Source: Tetrapisispora phaffii CBS 4417 (Eukaryota > Ascomycota > Saccharomycetes > Saccharomycetales > Saccharomycetaceae). Taken from it: a stretch of 64,000 nt of DNA. The translations under genes were made by a program, and so were the position numbers. The notes under the pieces were generated by a model that made no database searches, was not told the origin of the DNA, and was given only the letters and a program-made list of their open reading frames with translations. Below, in pieces: positions 41,378-51,213 of this stretch (the first letter of the stretch is position 1; the number at the start of each line of letters is the position of its first letter). The DNA lies in the NCBI RefSeq assembly GCF_000236905.1, contig NC_016527.1, forward strand, positions 496,001 through 560,000. Direction: 5' to 3'.

Positions 41378-43803
41378 CTTGTATTGAGTAAAGATTGCAT
41401 GCTAAAATATTTTGGCTTCATGTCCCTTTAATGATAAAATATAATCAACCAATTCTCATTTGATCGAACTTCTGTCTCTCTTATTTTAACTTGCTAAGCA
41501 TATATTTTTAATAATCATGATCTGTCTTTAGTAACTAATATAATAATAAATAAGGTTTAATCCTCTTTGCATAAATATGAAAGAAGTCAGTTGAATTTCC
41601 AAATCAGTCAAGGACTCAGCTCAAATTAATCAAGAAACCCTTACAATGATTATTCTATGAGCTGATAATGGTCAAATTCTTAATTAGGAAATTAAGTACA
41701 TGGCCAAAAACAAAAATGCAAGCTTCTAGTTACACGCATCAGAAGATTAATCTATATAGAAAATAAATGCAAAAACAGGAACTTTAAATATATATAAATT
41801 TGTAAAGTAGTCAATTTATATGATATAAAAAGTTCTCATAAACAATTGATAGACATGCTTTATTTAACAGTTGCTCAATGAAACATTAGCTCAATATCAA
41901 GTTATATTATTCTCGCTCTATACTATTTACTAGCAGTTAACTTATCGATCCGTGCAACAACTACCTTTGTTCGCTAGTAGACGGAACATCTTAAAGTTAT
42001 ATATTCTCCTCTATCTGGTCATCATTTACGCATAGGAAAGAGGTGCGATGGAAGATAATCAACGTATCACCATCTAATCACCAGTGCTTAACAGATGAAC
42101 CATACAGTTGGTTACCGATGCAGGATGAAGCTCCAGACTACAAAGTAGGAACCTACAATACTTTTCTCGTCAACTTCCAAGTCAGATACATCAATTGGGA
42201 AGAATTAAAGGGAAGCTGCACAGAGTTCTTCTGGCTGACCCAAAAAGGCTCCATTGCGGAATACAATTAAAAGTTTTGCAAATTAGCTTATTTATTACTA
42301 GCTAATTATCCCAAAAGCGTTATATTAGATCGTTATGAATAAGGTTTTAAGTACAGCAACATTCACATTCATTACAAACCCACCAAAGAACCTTGAATAA
42401 GCAATGTATGCGGCTTCAGCAAAGGAACTTGTTTTCATCCCAATTAAAAGATCTAACAATGACTCCAGGTTTGCTTTAACCCCGGAAGCAATGAACTTTG
42501 ATGACTTATATTCTGCTCAATACCAGATCCACAAATCGACAGTACTGGGTAAACGAAGTTGAAAAAGAATAGTGTTTCTTTAAGCTATCGCAAAGGCAAA
42601 CACTTTGTCGTCAACTGTCCAACAACTGTGAGAAATCGCTCACAAAAGAGTGAAACACTAACTTAAAAGTTTTCTCCTGTACCAAAGTTATAGCATAAAA
42701 AGTAACAAAATCAAAAACGAGAACCAGTCTCCACATAATGGGAAACGAAAAACCTTGGAATTCACAATCGCCAGCATTACGGTTACAGACTTAGTAGACA
42801 CACAAGGGCGGACTTCTTTGATCTGGAACTCACTTCCTTCAAAACTTCATCTAACTAGCTGCAAGCTTATTCCGATTAAGATCAGAGGAGGAGTATCAGA
42901 AGAACTAATCTTATTCCAACAAGTAAGGAAGATAAGGTTCAAAATTGATAAGCAGAAATGCAATATATATCCCATGCCATGACGACAGACCAATTATGGC
43001 AACCTGTTCTTAAAAGCCGTTAGTCTAATCAAACAAGATGAACTGTGTCAGACGGAAACAAGACCCCAGAAACAGAAAAAGTAAGACTAATGGATATTGT
43101 ACCAATATTAGTATATGACGTGAAGTCGGAAATCTAGTATTATCGATCAGCCGGATAGGAACTCAAGCTAGCAATTAGGTACTTAAGACTGAAAGTGTTA
43201 GAGCTACCAGATGATAATGGATGCATCTTCTTTATTAGCTTCACAGCGTTAATCAGAGAATTTTGACCTTCTGAGAATCAAGCTTACTTCCAGGAGCTCG
43301 TTTAACGTTATTTACAGAAACTGTATTATTATGTAGTTCGTTAGTGTTTATTATTAGGTATACAACTATATTTATAATCTGATTCCCTTTTTTACATAAG
43401 CTATGAATAAATATCTCAGAATTATTGTAGTATATGTGACAGAACTAAGTGTTTATGACACTTTGAGTTCAGAACCAATTGATCACTTACTAATGGGAAA
43501 GAATGTTCTAAAGCAATCTTTTAAATGACAGATGAGAATTTTTCACTGCAATGTAAATGGCCACGTGATAAACACAGGTGTACAATACAGCACTAAAGAT
43601 CTTAGGAGAATGAATGGACATATGTACGTGTTCATTCAAGTATGAGGTAACTTATATAATAAGAGGTCATCTAACTCTATATATAATTGTTTAAATATAC
43701 TAATAAAAGACCAATCGATTATTTAACTATTAAGAAGATGGACTACTCGAAAGCAACTAAAGTGACTGACGACACTAACTTAGACGTTGGTATTAACCAA
43801 CAT

Positions 43804-43824
43804 AAGCTTGTTTCTCCACAAAAT
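43804..43824 (+). repeat. Left copy of 21-bp inverted repeat
   Basis: The 21 bases beginning AAGCTTGTTTCTCC and ending CAAAAT recur exactly, inverted, at 44230-44250. In the plus-strand frame it encodes NQHKLVSPQN just before a stop, with the matching peptide NQVKLVSPQN from the other copy. Confidence 0.9.
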
Positions 43825-44229
43825 AATATTATTTAATATTGTAAATTAAGACTTTAGGTTCAGTGACAATTTGCTCCTTTATATGTTAATTTATGGCAAT
43901 TGAAGGGGTTTATGGAATGTCAAATGAAATGATTTAACAATACATTTGAATTGTTCATTGAACGTGGACTTCAATTAATCTTGCTAGTTGTAATTTGTGT
44001 TTACCACTAATTAATTGTCGATACTTTAACTTCTAGTTCAAATTTTCCGATTCCTAACATATCTTTATCTAAATTGAAATAATATTATCAAACTAATAGT
44101 TGTAATCCAATCTCAAGTGTCAGAATTTTTGATAGGTCATACCAGTTAAATTTATAAAAAGATAGGGCATCAATTAAACGTTTAAATAATGACCTAATCT
44201 GAACGAATCGAATAAAATATTTAGATTCC

Positions 44230-44250
44230 ATTTTGTGGAGAAACAAGCTT
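44230..44250 (-). repeat. Right copy of 21-bp inverted repeat
   Basis: Reverse-complement copy of 43804-43824, about 140 bases upstream of the tRNA gene. Read on the minus strand it encodes a short NQVKLVSPQNGI segment ending in a stop, similar to the left copy. Confidence 0.9.
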
Positions 44251-44392
44251 TACTTGATTGCCATCATGGAAAAAAGATCCGATTTAACGCGCTTCCAATC
44301 CTACTATAGTAAGGCTACTAGAAATAGTAAATTTCTGAGTAACAACGCTACTATCAAAGACCTCAAAATACAGCGATAATTAATAATATTTT

Positions 44393-44485
44393 GGCACTAT
44401 GGCCGAGTGGTTAAGGCGAGAGACTCGAACCAAACAAGATATCTCTTGGGCTCTGCCCGCGCTGGTTCAAATCCTGCTGGTGTCG
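44393..44485 (+). tRNA. SUP61: tRNA-Ser(CGA) with intron
   Basis: The sequence folds as a serine tRNA with a long variable arm. The acceptor stem pairs GGCACTA with TGGTGTC, with G as discriminator base. The A box is TGGCCGAGTGG; the B box GGTTCAAATCC is at 44464-44474. The anticodon stem AGAGA/TCTCT encloses anticodon CGA at 44426-44428. An intron of about 11 bases (44430-44440) interrupts the loop one base after the anticodon, the standard place. A T run at 44490-44494 is the polymerase III terminator. The mature part is nearly identical to the S. cerevisiae essential gene SUP61, the reader of UCG codons, which also lies on chromosome III near YCR061W; its intron there is longer. Confidence 0.97.
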
Positions 44486-44736
44486 AATATTTTTAAATGC
44501 CTAATTGTCATATTTCTGTTCAGAGTTTGATGTAGGTCACTTGTGTTAACCTGACATTCTACTAAATATACATTTTTTGATAAATAAAACGTTACTGTTC
44601 TTTACGTTGATAACTCATATTGTCGAGCTTTATAAATCTTGATATATATTTCACTAAATAGTTTCCTATATCCATGAGGTAAGGGTGGAAACTGATTTTT
44701 ATTGACTACATTTTAAGTAAAACAACAGCAATCCCT

Positions 44737-47412
44737 CTATAATTCATCATGCTGTAGTTGTTCTTGAGTTTGTGTCTCTTGTTGATTAGTATTTCCCCTC
44801 TCAACCTTTGGTTCTTTGACCTTTGGTTCTTCAACCTTTGGCTCTTCAGCAATTGGTGCTTCGAGCTTTGGCTCTTCGAGCTTTGGTTCGTCGACCTGTG
44901 GCTCTTCAACAACTGGTTTTTCGACCTTTGGTTCTTCAACAACTGGTTCTTCAACAATTGGTGCGTCGACAACTGGTTCTTCGACAACTGGCTCTTCGAC
45001 AACTGGTTCTTCAACAATTGGTGCGTCGACAACTGGTTCTTCGACAACTGGCTCTTCAACAACTGGTTCTTCAACTACTGGTTCTTTGACCTTTGGCTCT
45101 TCAACCTTTGGTTCTTTGACCTTTGCTTCTTCAGCAATTGGTGCTTCGACCTTTGGTTCCTCGACCTTTGGTTCTTTAACCAGTGGCTCTTCAACCTTTG
45201 GCTCTTCAACCTTTGGTTCCTCGAGCTTTGGCTCTTCGAGCTTTGGTTTCTCGAGCTTTGGTTCGTCGACCTGTGGCTCTTCAACAACTGGTTCTTCAAC
45301 AATTGGTGCGTCGACAACTGGTTCTTCGACCTGTGGCTCTTCAACAACTGGTTCTTCAACAATTGGTGCGTCGACAACTGGTTCTTCGACAACTGGCTCT
45401 TCAACAACTGGTTCTTCAACAATTGGTGCGTCGACAACTGGTTTTTCGACCTGTGGCTCTTCAACAACTGGTTCTTCAACAATTGGTGCGTCGACAACTG
45501 GTTCTTCGACAACTGGCTCTTCAACAACTGGTTCTTCAACAATTGGTGCGTCGACCTTTAGTTCTTCAACAACTGGTTCTTCAACAATTGGTTCCTCGAC
45601 CTTTGGTTCTTCAACAATTGTTTCTACAACTGTTGTTTCCTCCATGCTTTCTTGTTGTTGTTGTTGTTGCGGATCTTGAACTTGCTCTCCAATGTTTTGT
45701 TCATTTTGTATAGATTGGTTACTTGGCTCTTGAGAAACAATTGACGATAGAACGGATTGTGGTATGTTATTATACTTATTAATTGTATCCTCCTCCTCTT
45801 GAACGGATGATGGTTCTGGGATTTCAGGTTGACTTTCCAAGTAAGCAAGATCTTCTAAGTTGAATGCAGTCTTTTCAAAATCGTCCCAATGACCACCTTC
45901 TTCATGATCTGAAGTTTTGGAGGAAGCGGTAGTAGATGGAGCATCTTCAGAAGGAGAAGCAATTTCTGGTTTAAATGTGGAGGTATAAGCACCTGTTGTT
46001 AAAGCTTCTCCAATTGTGGTTGGAATATCTTCAGATGCAGACTTTTGCAAGTAATCATTAATTTTGCTCTGCAGCTGACCGTAGTAGTAATTGTCAGTGC
46101 AGTGGTGTACCAGAGTAGTTTTCTTCAATAGTTCGTTATATATACTCTTTGCGGAACCTTTGTATTGTTCAATTTTTTGCTCGTCTAAATATTTATGAAT
46201 GACATCTCTGTTCACATATTTATCAATTGTGGATTTATCGACATACTTGTGCAAATACTTTATCTTCATGTAATCCAAAGCCTTGATATTGTAGTTATTT
46301 ACATAAGCCAGTTGGGCAAGATAAGCCAATATGACGATCAACAAGACATTCTTGAAAAATTTCCATAATTTATGAATGATCGAAGTTGATTTAGAGAAAT
46401 CTTTTGGAACTTCAATGACATGGACAGTATTAGCTGCGGAAACACTTGCAACATATTTAGAATCTGGGGAAAATGCTACTTTTGTAATTGCGAAAGTATG
46501 AATTTGATAGAATACTTTCCCAACTGATAAATCTTTCAAGATTACCAAAGCTATAGAGTTATCATTACTGGCAATAGCAGCACATTCACCCGACGGATCA
46601 ATATCCATTGAGGTAATACCTTTGAATTGTTTTGTAACTAATTTTGATTTCAAGACAGTTGCATTACCACTTTTCAAACTGATTGTGGTCATTACAATTC
46701 CGTTTTGCTTATTGTTCTTTAAAACAGCTGCGACAAGGACTGTATCGTCATTGATGAATCTAATTTTCGACAAAATCCAACTCTTGTCAAAATCGGTCTT
46801 TCTGATAATAAATCTACCAGTGACGATTGAAATGACTTCTAAAGTGTTTGGTGTAATATAACAAATAACTTTGCCATCTGGAGAGAAATGCATATCTTTC
46901 ACATCATGTCCTGTATCAATTTCATATTTCTCAGTTAAGTCATTTGGGTCAATGATTCTAATCACAGTAGGAATTGCTGATGAAGCAATCGCACCGACAG
47001 TAGCATCTTTTGACATATAAACTAGCTTTGTATAATCATCTGGATTTTTTGAACCGTCAAAATCGATACCTGCAACAAATTTCAAATGATCATTTTCATA
47101 ATCAAACTTTCTAATATGATGATTACCTGAACCACTTTTAATTTTTTCACTGTTTTCATTACAACCAACTAAAATAATATTTTTAGCAGCATCCAATGTA
47201 GTTGGAGAATCATCGTTTGGATCTAAAACAATCTCTCTAAATCTCTTGATAACTTTTTTCTTACTGAAATCAATCCTTAAAGCCGTGATTTTGTTTGGAA
47301 TACCATTATTACCTTCACCACCACCACCAGCAACTAATAATATTCTATCATTTAAAAACTTAGCCCCATACAAAGGATAACCTGAGTTGTATATAGAAGC
47401 AGAAAGTTTCAT
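44737..47412 (-). CDS. SEC12/SED4: Sec12/Sed4-type ER membrane regulator of Sar1, with luminal repeats and HDEL
   Basis: The 891-residue protein is a Sec12/Sed4 homologue that acts on the GTPase Sar1 to start COPII coat assembly at the ER. The cytosolic N-terminal part (1-350) is a WD-type beta propeller. Its potassium-binding loop [13 protein letters not shown] places the key Asn at residue 40, as in Sec12. A single membrane segment lies at about 353-371. The luminal part is long, as in Sed4, and from about residue 590 to 870 consists of pentapeptide repeats of the VVEEP/VDAPI/KVEEP type. It ends in HDEL, the ER retrieval signal. S. cerevisiae has SEC12 (YNR026C) and SED4 (YCR067C) as duplicates; this protein has features of both. 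The propeller sequence shares details with Sed4 too ([18 protein letters not shown]). Confidence 0.92.
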   Translation of the reverse strand: MKLSASIYNSGYPLYGAKFLNDRILLVAGGGGEGNNGIPNKITALRIDFSKKKVIKRFREIVLDPNDDSPTTLDAAKNIILVGCNENSEKIKSGSGNHHIRKFDYENDHLKFVAGIDFDGSKNPDDYTKLVYMSKDATVGAIASSAIPTVIRIIDPNDLTEKYEIDTGHDVKDMHFSPDGKVICYITPNTLEVISIVTGRFIIRKTDFDKSWILSKIRFINDDTVLVAAVLKNNKQNGIVMTTISLKSGNATVLKSKLVTKQFKGITSMDIDPSGECAAIASNDNSIALVILKDLSVGKVFYQIHTFAITKVAFSPDSKYVASVSAANTVHVIEVPKDFSKSTSIIHKLWKFFKNVLLIVILAYLAQLAYVNNYNIKALDYMKIKYLHKYVDKSTIDKYVNRDVIHKYLDEQKIEQYKGSAKSIYNELLKKTTLVHHCTDNYYYGQLQSKINDYLQKSASEDIPTTIGEALTTGAYTSTFKPEIASPSEDAPSTTASSKTSDHEEGGHWDDFEKTAFNLEDLAYLESQPEIPEPSSVQEEEDTINKYNNIPQSVLSSIVSQEPSNQSIQNEQNIGEQVQDPQQQQQQESMEETTVVETIVEEPKVEEPIVEEPVVEELKVDAPIVEEPVVEEPVVEEPVVDAPIVEEPVVEEPQVEKPVVDAPIVEEPVVEEPVVEEPVVDAPIVEEPVVEEPQVEEPVVDAPIVEEPVVEEPQVDEPKLEKPKLEEPKLEEPKVEEPKVEEPLVKEPKVEEPKVEAPIAEEAKVKEPKVEEPKVKEPVVEEPVVEEPVVEEPVVDAPIVEEPVVEEPVVEEPVVDAPIVEEPVVEEPKVEKPVVEEPQVDEPKLEEPKLEAPIAEEPKVEEPKVKEPKVERGNTNQQETQTQEQLQHDEL
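44793..45640 (-). repeat. 15-bp coding repeat array (pentapeptides) in SEC12/SED4
   Basis: About 850 bases made of 15-base units encoding five-residue repeats (V-x-E-E-P and variants such as V-D-A-P-I), arranged in higher-order blocks of several units that recur nearly identically. Because the unit is a multiple of three, all other frames are open too, producing long spurious frames on both strands. Confidence 0.95.
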
Positions 47413-47949
47413 AATTATAAAATCTCTAATCTGCAGTAGTTCTTAATAATCAATTGATATATAATTTTATCTCTTTGTTGTTGTAATTTTTTTTTTTTTC
47501 GTCACTGTTTGCAATTAGTTCAAATAAAACAAATATACTAACACATATAAAATATAAAGAAATAGACTTAATGTTTTAATAGTAAAAGTTTAAAAGGGAA
47601 GTAGAAAAACACAACCTAAAAACAAGGTTATATAATAGGACCTAAATTCTCTAATAAATATATGTTATTACTTAACAATTATCAATTACTAATTAGCTCA
47701 ATAAGAAACTTAAGTAACAATCTTGAATATGATATTAGTTATTGTTACTTTAAAAACCATTTATGTTTAATTGTTCGTTATAAGTTTCAGAAACATAGGT
47801 AATTATTATGCAAAGAGTTATTGTGTGAAAATAATTTTTTGGCTTCATATATTTTTATGTTTATTTTTCTCTTGTGCATGTCGCCAGAAAAAGTGTGTGT
47901 TCTTAACACGACATAGGATTACGGTTACTTTGATTACTTGTTTGTTGTT

Positions 47950-48082
47950 CGGGTAAACTGCACGTGCGTGCAAAACACAGACCACAAAACCGAAAACGGA
48001 CACCAGCAAATGAGAAAAGGGGAGTTGGATCACGTGTGTTAAAATATGTTTGAAGTCACGTGCATTTTTGTTTGCTCACGTG
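47950..48082. promoter_or_regulatory. Reb1-type core with four CACGTG sites
   Basis: CGGGTAA is at 47950-47956. CACGTG is at 47961-47966, 48031-48036, 48057-48062 and 48077-48082. Five sites in 133 bases is dense. They lie in the middle of the divergent promoter and could serve either gene or set a nucleosome-free region. The binding factors are inferred from the motifs only. Confidence 0.6.
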
Positions 48083-48596
48083 ATCTCGTATAGGACTCGT
48101 TTAGAAGTTATATAGAGGTTTTTTTTTTCTTTTTTCTCTGCGCGTGTGTCAGTGTGAGTGTGTGCTTTTCTTCAACGAAACATTGAAATATTACTTTCTT
48201 TCATACAGCAAATTTACTGCATCAATTGATATTTTCTCATTCTCGAATTCTCGTGTTTTTAAGTTACTAAGATGCCGATGGTCCTGAATTGTATAAAGTC
48301 TTCCAAACGAGTCAGCGGTTAATATAGCTACCGAGTACGAACTGTGTGACATTGCAGTTTTGATGCATTTACTGTTAAAGATAATATCAATAGTAACAAT
48401 TTATACTTTAAGTTATAAACGACTAAAAGTTTTTCAATAGTGGTCTGTTGCCCTTTACTGACTGAGAAATAATGTTAATGACAGAGTAGTCTTACTCATC
48501 GGTTAATCATAAACATAGATACACAATGGATAATAAACGAGGTGTTTAATTATTGAATCCATTGTTGATGTCTATTTACTAAGCTACATACATAGC

Positions 48597-48616
48597 TATA
48601 TATATATATATATATA
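48597..48616. repeat. (TA)n microsatellite
   Basis: A TA dinucleotide run about 90 bases upstream of the CPR start. Confidence 0.85.
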
Positions 48617-48704
48617 ATGCGTATTATCATTCTTATTTAAACTGTTGTTTAACTTTTCCTTCGTCACTTACAGAAACCAACACTAACAAGAACCTACAAG
48701 TGCA

Positions 48705-49769
48705 ATGTTATTAAGTAAAATATTCATCCAATCCATTCCAATTTTAGCTACACTGCTTTATGCATTTCCAGCTCCAGTTGAACAAAAAACTAAACCTGTT
48801 CTACCCAATGTTAACATGCCATATAAGGAAATAAACGAAGAAAGGGTAGCATATGACCTAGACAGGGTTTATGAACCAAATCCACCTCCATCGAGTTATG
48901 TTGAATTTACAATTGAGTATTTAGATAAGGTTACTGGTGAAAAGAAGGAACATGAAATTGGTATGGAATTGTATGGTACCATCGTACCAAAGACTGTCGC
49001 AAATTTCCTGATGTTTGCAGCTGGAATGAAAATAATTATTAATAAAAATACAAGATTTTTAGCTGTTGCCCGTTATAAACATACCAAGTTTGATGAAATT
49101 ATTCCAAATCAAAGAATTTCAGGAGGTCATGTATTAAAAGACTTAGGTAGTTTATCAATTTATGGGGGAGCTTTTAAGGATGAAAATTTTGAATTAAAAC
49201 ATGACAGACCAGGTAGACTTTCAATGAGGAATACTGGTCCAAACACTAATAAAGCTGCCTTTTTCATTACTACTGGCCAAGAACCACAAATAGAATATGA
49301 TGATAAGTACGTAGCTTTTGGTCAAGTGACTCGTGGCTTAGACTTTATATTAAATGAATTCCAATATTTGGACACTGATTCAAATAATACTCCTTTAGAA
49401 GAAGTAGATATTAAATACACTTTGAACAATATCCCAGTCAATGGTTACTTACAAGATGAACATAAACTATATTTAGAAAAGTTAGAAAAATTTAGAAATG
49501 GGGATCTTTCACAAGGTATAACATTAAAAAATATGATGGAGAAACATTTCCCAGTAGAATCATCTGTCAAAAAATCAAGTTCGGAGAATTATTTTGCAGA
49601 TGAAGAGAAATCAAATTTTTTCAGTGATGTTGGTGAAGATTTTAGTAAAAATTTTACCTACCTTTTCTTTTGGGTTCTTGTTATTGCATCGTTGGCAACA
49701 TCTGCATCAAAATATAAAACTATCATCTTAACTGGAGCCACAAAAAGCAATACAATTAAAGGTTACTAA
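48705..49769 (+). CDS. CPR4/CPR8: Secretory-pathway cyclophilin, probably catalytically inactive (CPR4/CPR8 family)
   Basis: The 354-residue protein is a cyclophilin of the Cpr4/Cpr8 type, duplicates at YCR069W and YNR028W. A signal peptide is visible (about 1-22), then the cyclophilin domain (about 65-245) with the family signature RPGRLSMRNTGPNTNKAAFFITTG, and a C-terminal membrane segment (about 320-338, YLFFWVLVIASLATS). The residues used for prolyl isomerisation in human cyclophilin A are replaced: the FHRVIPNF segment reads FDEIIPNQ, so the catalytic Arg is Glu131 and the Phe is Gln136, and the KHVVFG His is Tyr. It is therefore likely a binding or scaffold protein rather than an active isomerase. 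It is somewhat longer than the S. cerevisiae proteins. Confidence 0.9.
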   Translation: MLLSKIFIQSIPILATLLYAFPAPVEQKTKPVLPNVNMPYKEINEERVAYDLDRVYEPNPPPSSYVEFTIEYLDKVTGEKKEHEIGMELYGTIVPKTVANFLMFAAGMKIIINKNTRFLAVARYKHTKFDEIIPNQRISGGHVLKDLGSLSIYGGAFKDENFELKHDRPGRLSMRNTGPNTNKAAFFITTGQEPQIEYDDKYVAFGQVTRGLDFILNEFQYLDTDSNNTPLEEVDIKYTLNNIPVNGYLQDEHKLYLEKLEKFRNGDLSQGITLKNMMEKHFPVESSVKKSSSENYFADEEKSNFFSDVGEDFSKNFTYLFFWVLVIASLATSASKYKTIILTGATKSNTIKGY

Positions 49770-49848
49770 TCTTTGTAATAATTCATATATGCTTTTATTA
49801 AATAATAGTTATTTTCAAATAAAAACTTATAGACTAATATAGATACAC

Positions 49849-51213
49849 TTATCCCAATACTTTTTTTAACAACGACTCGAAATATGTTTTCTCTAAATAT
49901 TTTCCAATAAAAACTAATTTGCATTCAGCAATACCTGGTCTTAATTCACCATCTGTGATATCGTACGTTTCTCTTACACCTTGAATGATCTTCACTGCTG
50001 TTGAATCAGTTTTAAGATGTTCGATGATTATCAAACCTTTAGTTCTCTGAACCTCCCATTCATCATCATCGTTGTAATGAGATTTGAAATTAGCGGGTTC
50101 GTCAGTGACACCTACGAATCTCCATAACAATGGTTGTAAAAAGTTTTTAAGGAAATGTGAGTACTCTTCTTCATTTTTTAATGGTCTAAATGTTAGTGCT
50201 ACTGTATTCATCCTAGGATCATGCAATGTTGGTCTAGACATTTTTAATTCTTCATAAATGTTTGTCTCATTAATCACTGAATTATCATAAGCATGTATGT
50301 CCAACAGATATTCTAAGGCTGTATCACCGTATTTAGTATGATAAATTGGTGCCACTGCATTGATTTGTCTTATTCTATCCTCTAAAACTTTTACTGTTTC
50401 TGAACTATCTGGGGAACCTTCTACCCTATCCATTTTATTAAGTAAAATTCTATCAGCCATGGCAATTTGAAAATGCGCTATAGTTAGGTTATTCTCCATC
50501 AGAACCTTTTCACCATGCCAGTGCGTATCAGGGGAGACATCATCCAAACATTTTAAGATGTTTTCCGCATCTAAAACAGTGATGATACCATCTAAATATA
50601 CACAACTATTCAAACCTTCATCTTGCCAAAACATTTTTGCAATTGGTGCTGGATCAGCAATGCCTGACGTCTCTAATAGAATGTAATCAATTTTCCCTGG
50701 TGATCGTAAAACCATATCTTCAATTGCTTTGACTCCCACATTTTTTAATGAACAGCATAGACAACCATTTCCCAAATCCAACCATTCCTCATAGGCACTT
50801 GACCCGTTTCTAATCTTCATTGCTTTTTCAATTTCACTTGAGTCTCCAAACTCATTTAAAATCACTGCTATCTTTTTATCAGAACCTTTCAATGCAATCT
50901 GTTCTAGTAATGTTGATTTACCTGAACCTAAGTAACCCGTAATCACAGATACTGGTATTTTTTTAGTGACAGACTCAAGTTTCTGGGCATCTTGTAATTC
51001 ATCATTTGCCCTATTTGCTTTCTGCTTAATAATTTCTTCATCTTCCACTTGTTTATTCGCCCTTTCCATCTTTGCATCACTTACAAAACTTGTTGTAACG
51101 TCATTCTTTGTATTCTCCAAAATACTTTTAATATTTGATTCTTGCCCTGTTACTAATGTTGGCAACTCACCATCCTCATCTTCTTTATATGCAAAGTTTT
51201 TTAATGCTGACAT
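49849..51213 (-). CDS. ZNG1: Zng1-type zinc chaperone GTPase (COG0523/CobW family)
   Basis: The 454-residue protein matches S. cerevisiae YNR029C, a COG0523 GTPase of the ZNG1 group that delivers zinc to methionine aminopeptidase. The Walker A motif GYLGSGKST is at residues 93-101, the metal-binding CLCC is at 151-154, NKMD serves as the guanine motif, and the C-terminal CobW domain is present. In the acidic N-terminus, ELPTLV at residues 16-21 may be a relative of the CPELVP motif with which vertebrate Zng1 contacts its client; this is inference. The start is the first ATG at 51213; the frame upstream reaches only a TTG. It is convergent with the CPR gene with an 80-base gap. Confidence 0.93.
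   Translation of the reverse strand: MSALKNFAYKEDEDGELPTLVTGQESNIKSILENTKNDVTTSFVSDAKMERANKQVEDEEIIKQKANRANDELQDAQKLESVTKKIPVSVITGYLGSGKSTLLEQIALKGSDKKIAVILNEFGDSSEIEKAMKIRNGSSAYEEWLDLGNGCLCCSLKNVGVKAIEDMVLRSPGKIDYILLETSGIADPAPIAKMFWQDEGLNSCVYLDGIITVLDAENILKCLDDVSPDTHWHGEKVLMENNLTIAHFQIAMADRILLNKMDRVEGSPDSSETVKVLEDRIRQINAVAPIYHTKYGDTALEYLLDIHAYDNSVINETNIYEELKMSRPTLHDPRMNTVALTFRPLKNEEEYSHFLKNFLQPLLWRFVGVTDEPANFKSHYNDDDEWEVQRTKGLIIIEHLKTDSTAVKIIQGVRETYDITDGELRPGIAECKLVFIGKYLEKTYFESLLKKVLG

Larger units (their letters stand above)
41378..44392. other. 3-kb gene-free stretch with GC-elevated remnant sequence
   Basis: No intact gene is recognisable between TVS1 and the tRNA. From about 42000 to 43300 the DNA is clearly richer in GC (roughly 40% in the lines counted, against about 30% in other gaps) and contains open frames of 75, 52 and 75 codons on the plus strand (42043-42270, 42404-42562, 42755-42982), separated by stops. 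The flanks at 41378-42000 and 43300-44392 are ordinary AT-rich DNA. A 21-bp inverted repeat lies at 43804-43824 and 44230-44250. A TATA-like run, then a 32-codon frame from 43738, precedes the left copy. The stretch may be a decayed gene or a decayed transposable element; I cannot name it. Confidence 0.55.
47413..48704. other. Divergent intergenic region SEC12/SED4-CPR
   Basis: About 1.3 kb with no supported gene. It contains a Reb1-type core and four CACGTG sites (47950-48082), a T-rich run after 48119, and a TA run at 48597-48616. Confidence 0.65.

Noticed and set aside
42043..42982. Calling the 75-codon frames at 42043-42270 and 42755-42982 as genes
   Set aside because: They are short, unconnected and without recognisable homology; they are reported as possible remnants only.
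43380..43480. Point centromere (a TGTTTATG resembling the start of CDEIII near 43450)
   Set aside because: No CCG core follows and no CDEI/CDEII of suitable spacing and composition was found.
43320..43802. Full LTR ending in CCAACA at 43797-43802
   Set aside because: No matching TGTTGG start was found at a suitable distance and no tRNA primer-binding site follows, so an LTR is not annotated.
44793..45640. CRISPR-like or satellite array
   Set aside because: The repeats are in-frame coding pentapeptide units without spacers in a eukaryotic gene.
44758..45713. Long open frames antisense to SEC12/SED4 and in its other frames
   Set aside because: They come from the 15-base repeat, whose unit is a multiple of three, so every frame stays open and encodes monotonous repeats. 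The Sec12 propeller and HDEL show which frame is real.
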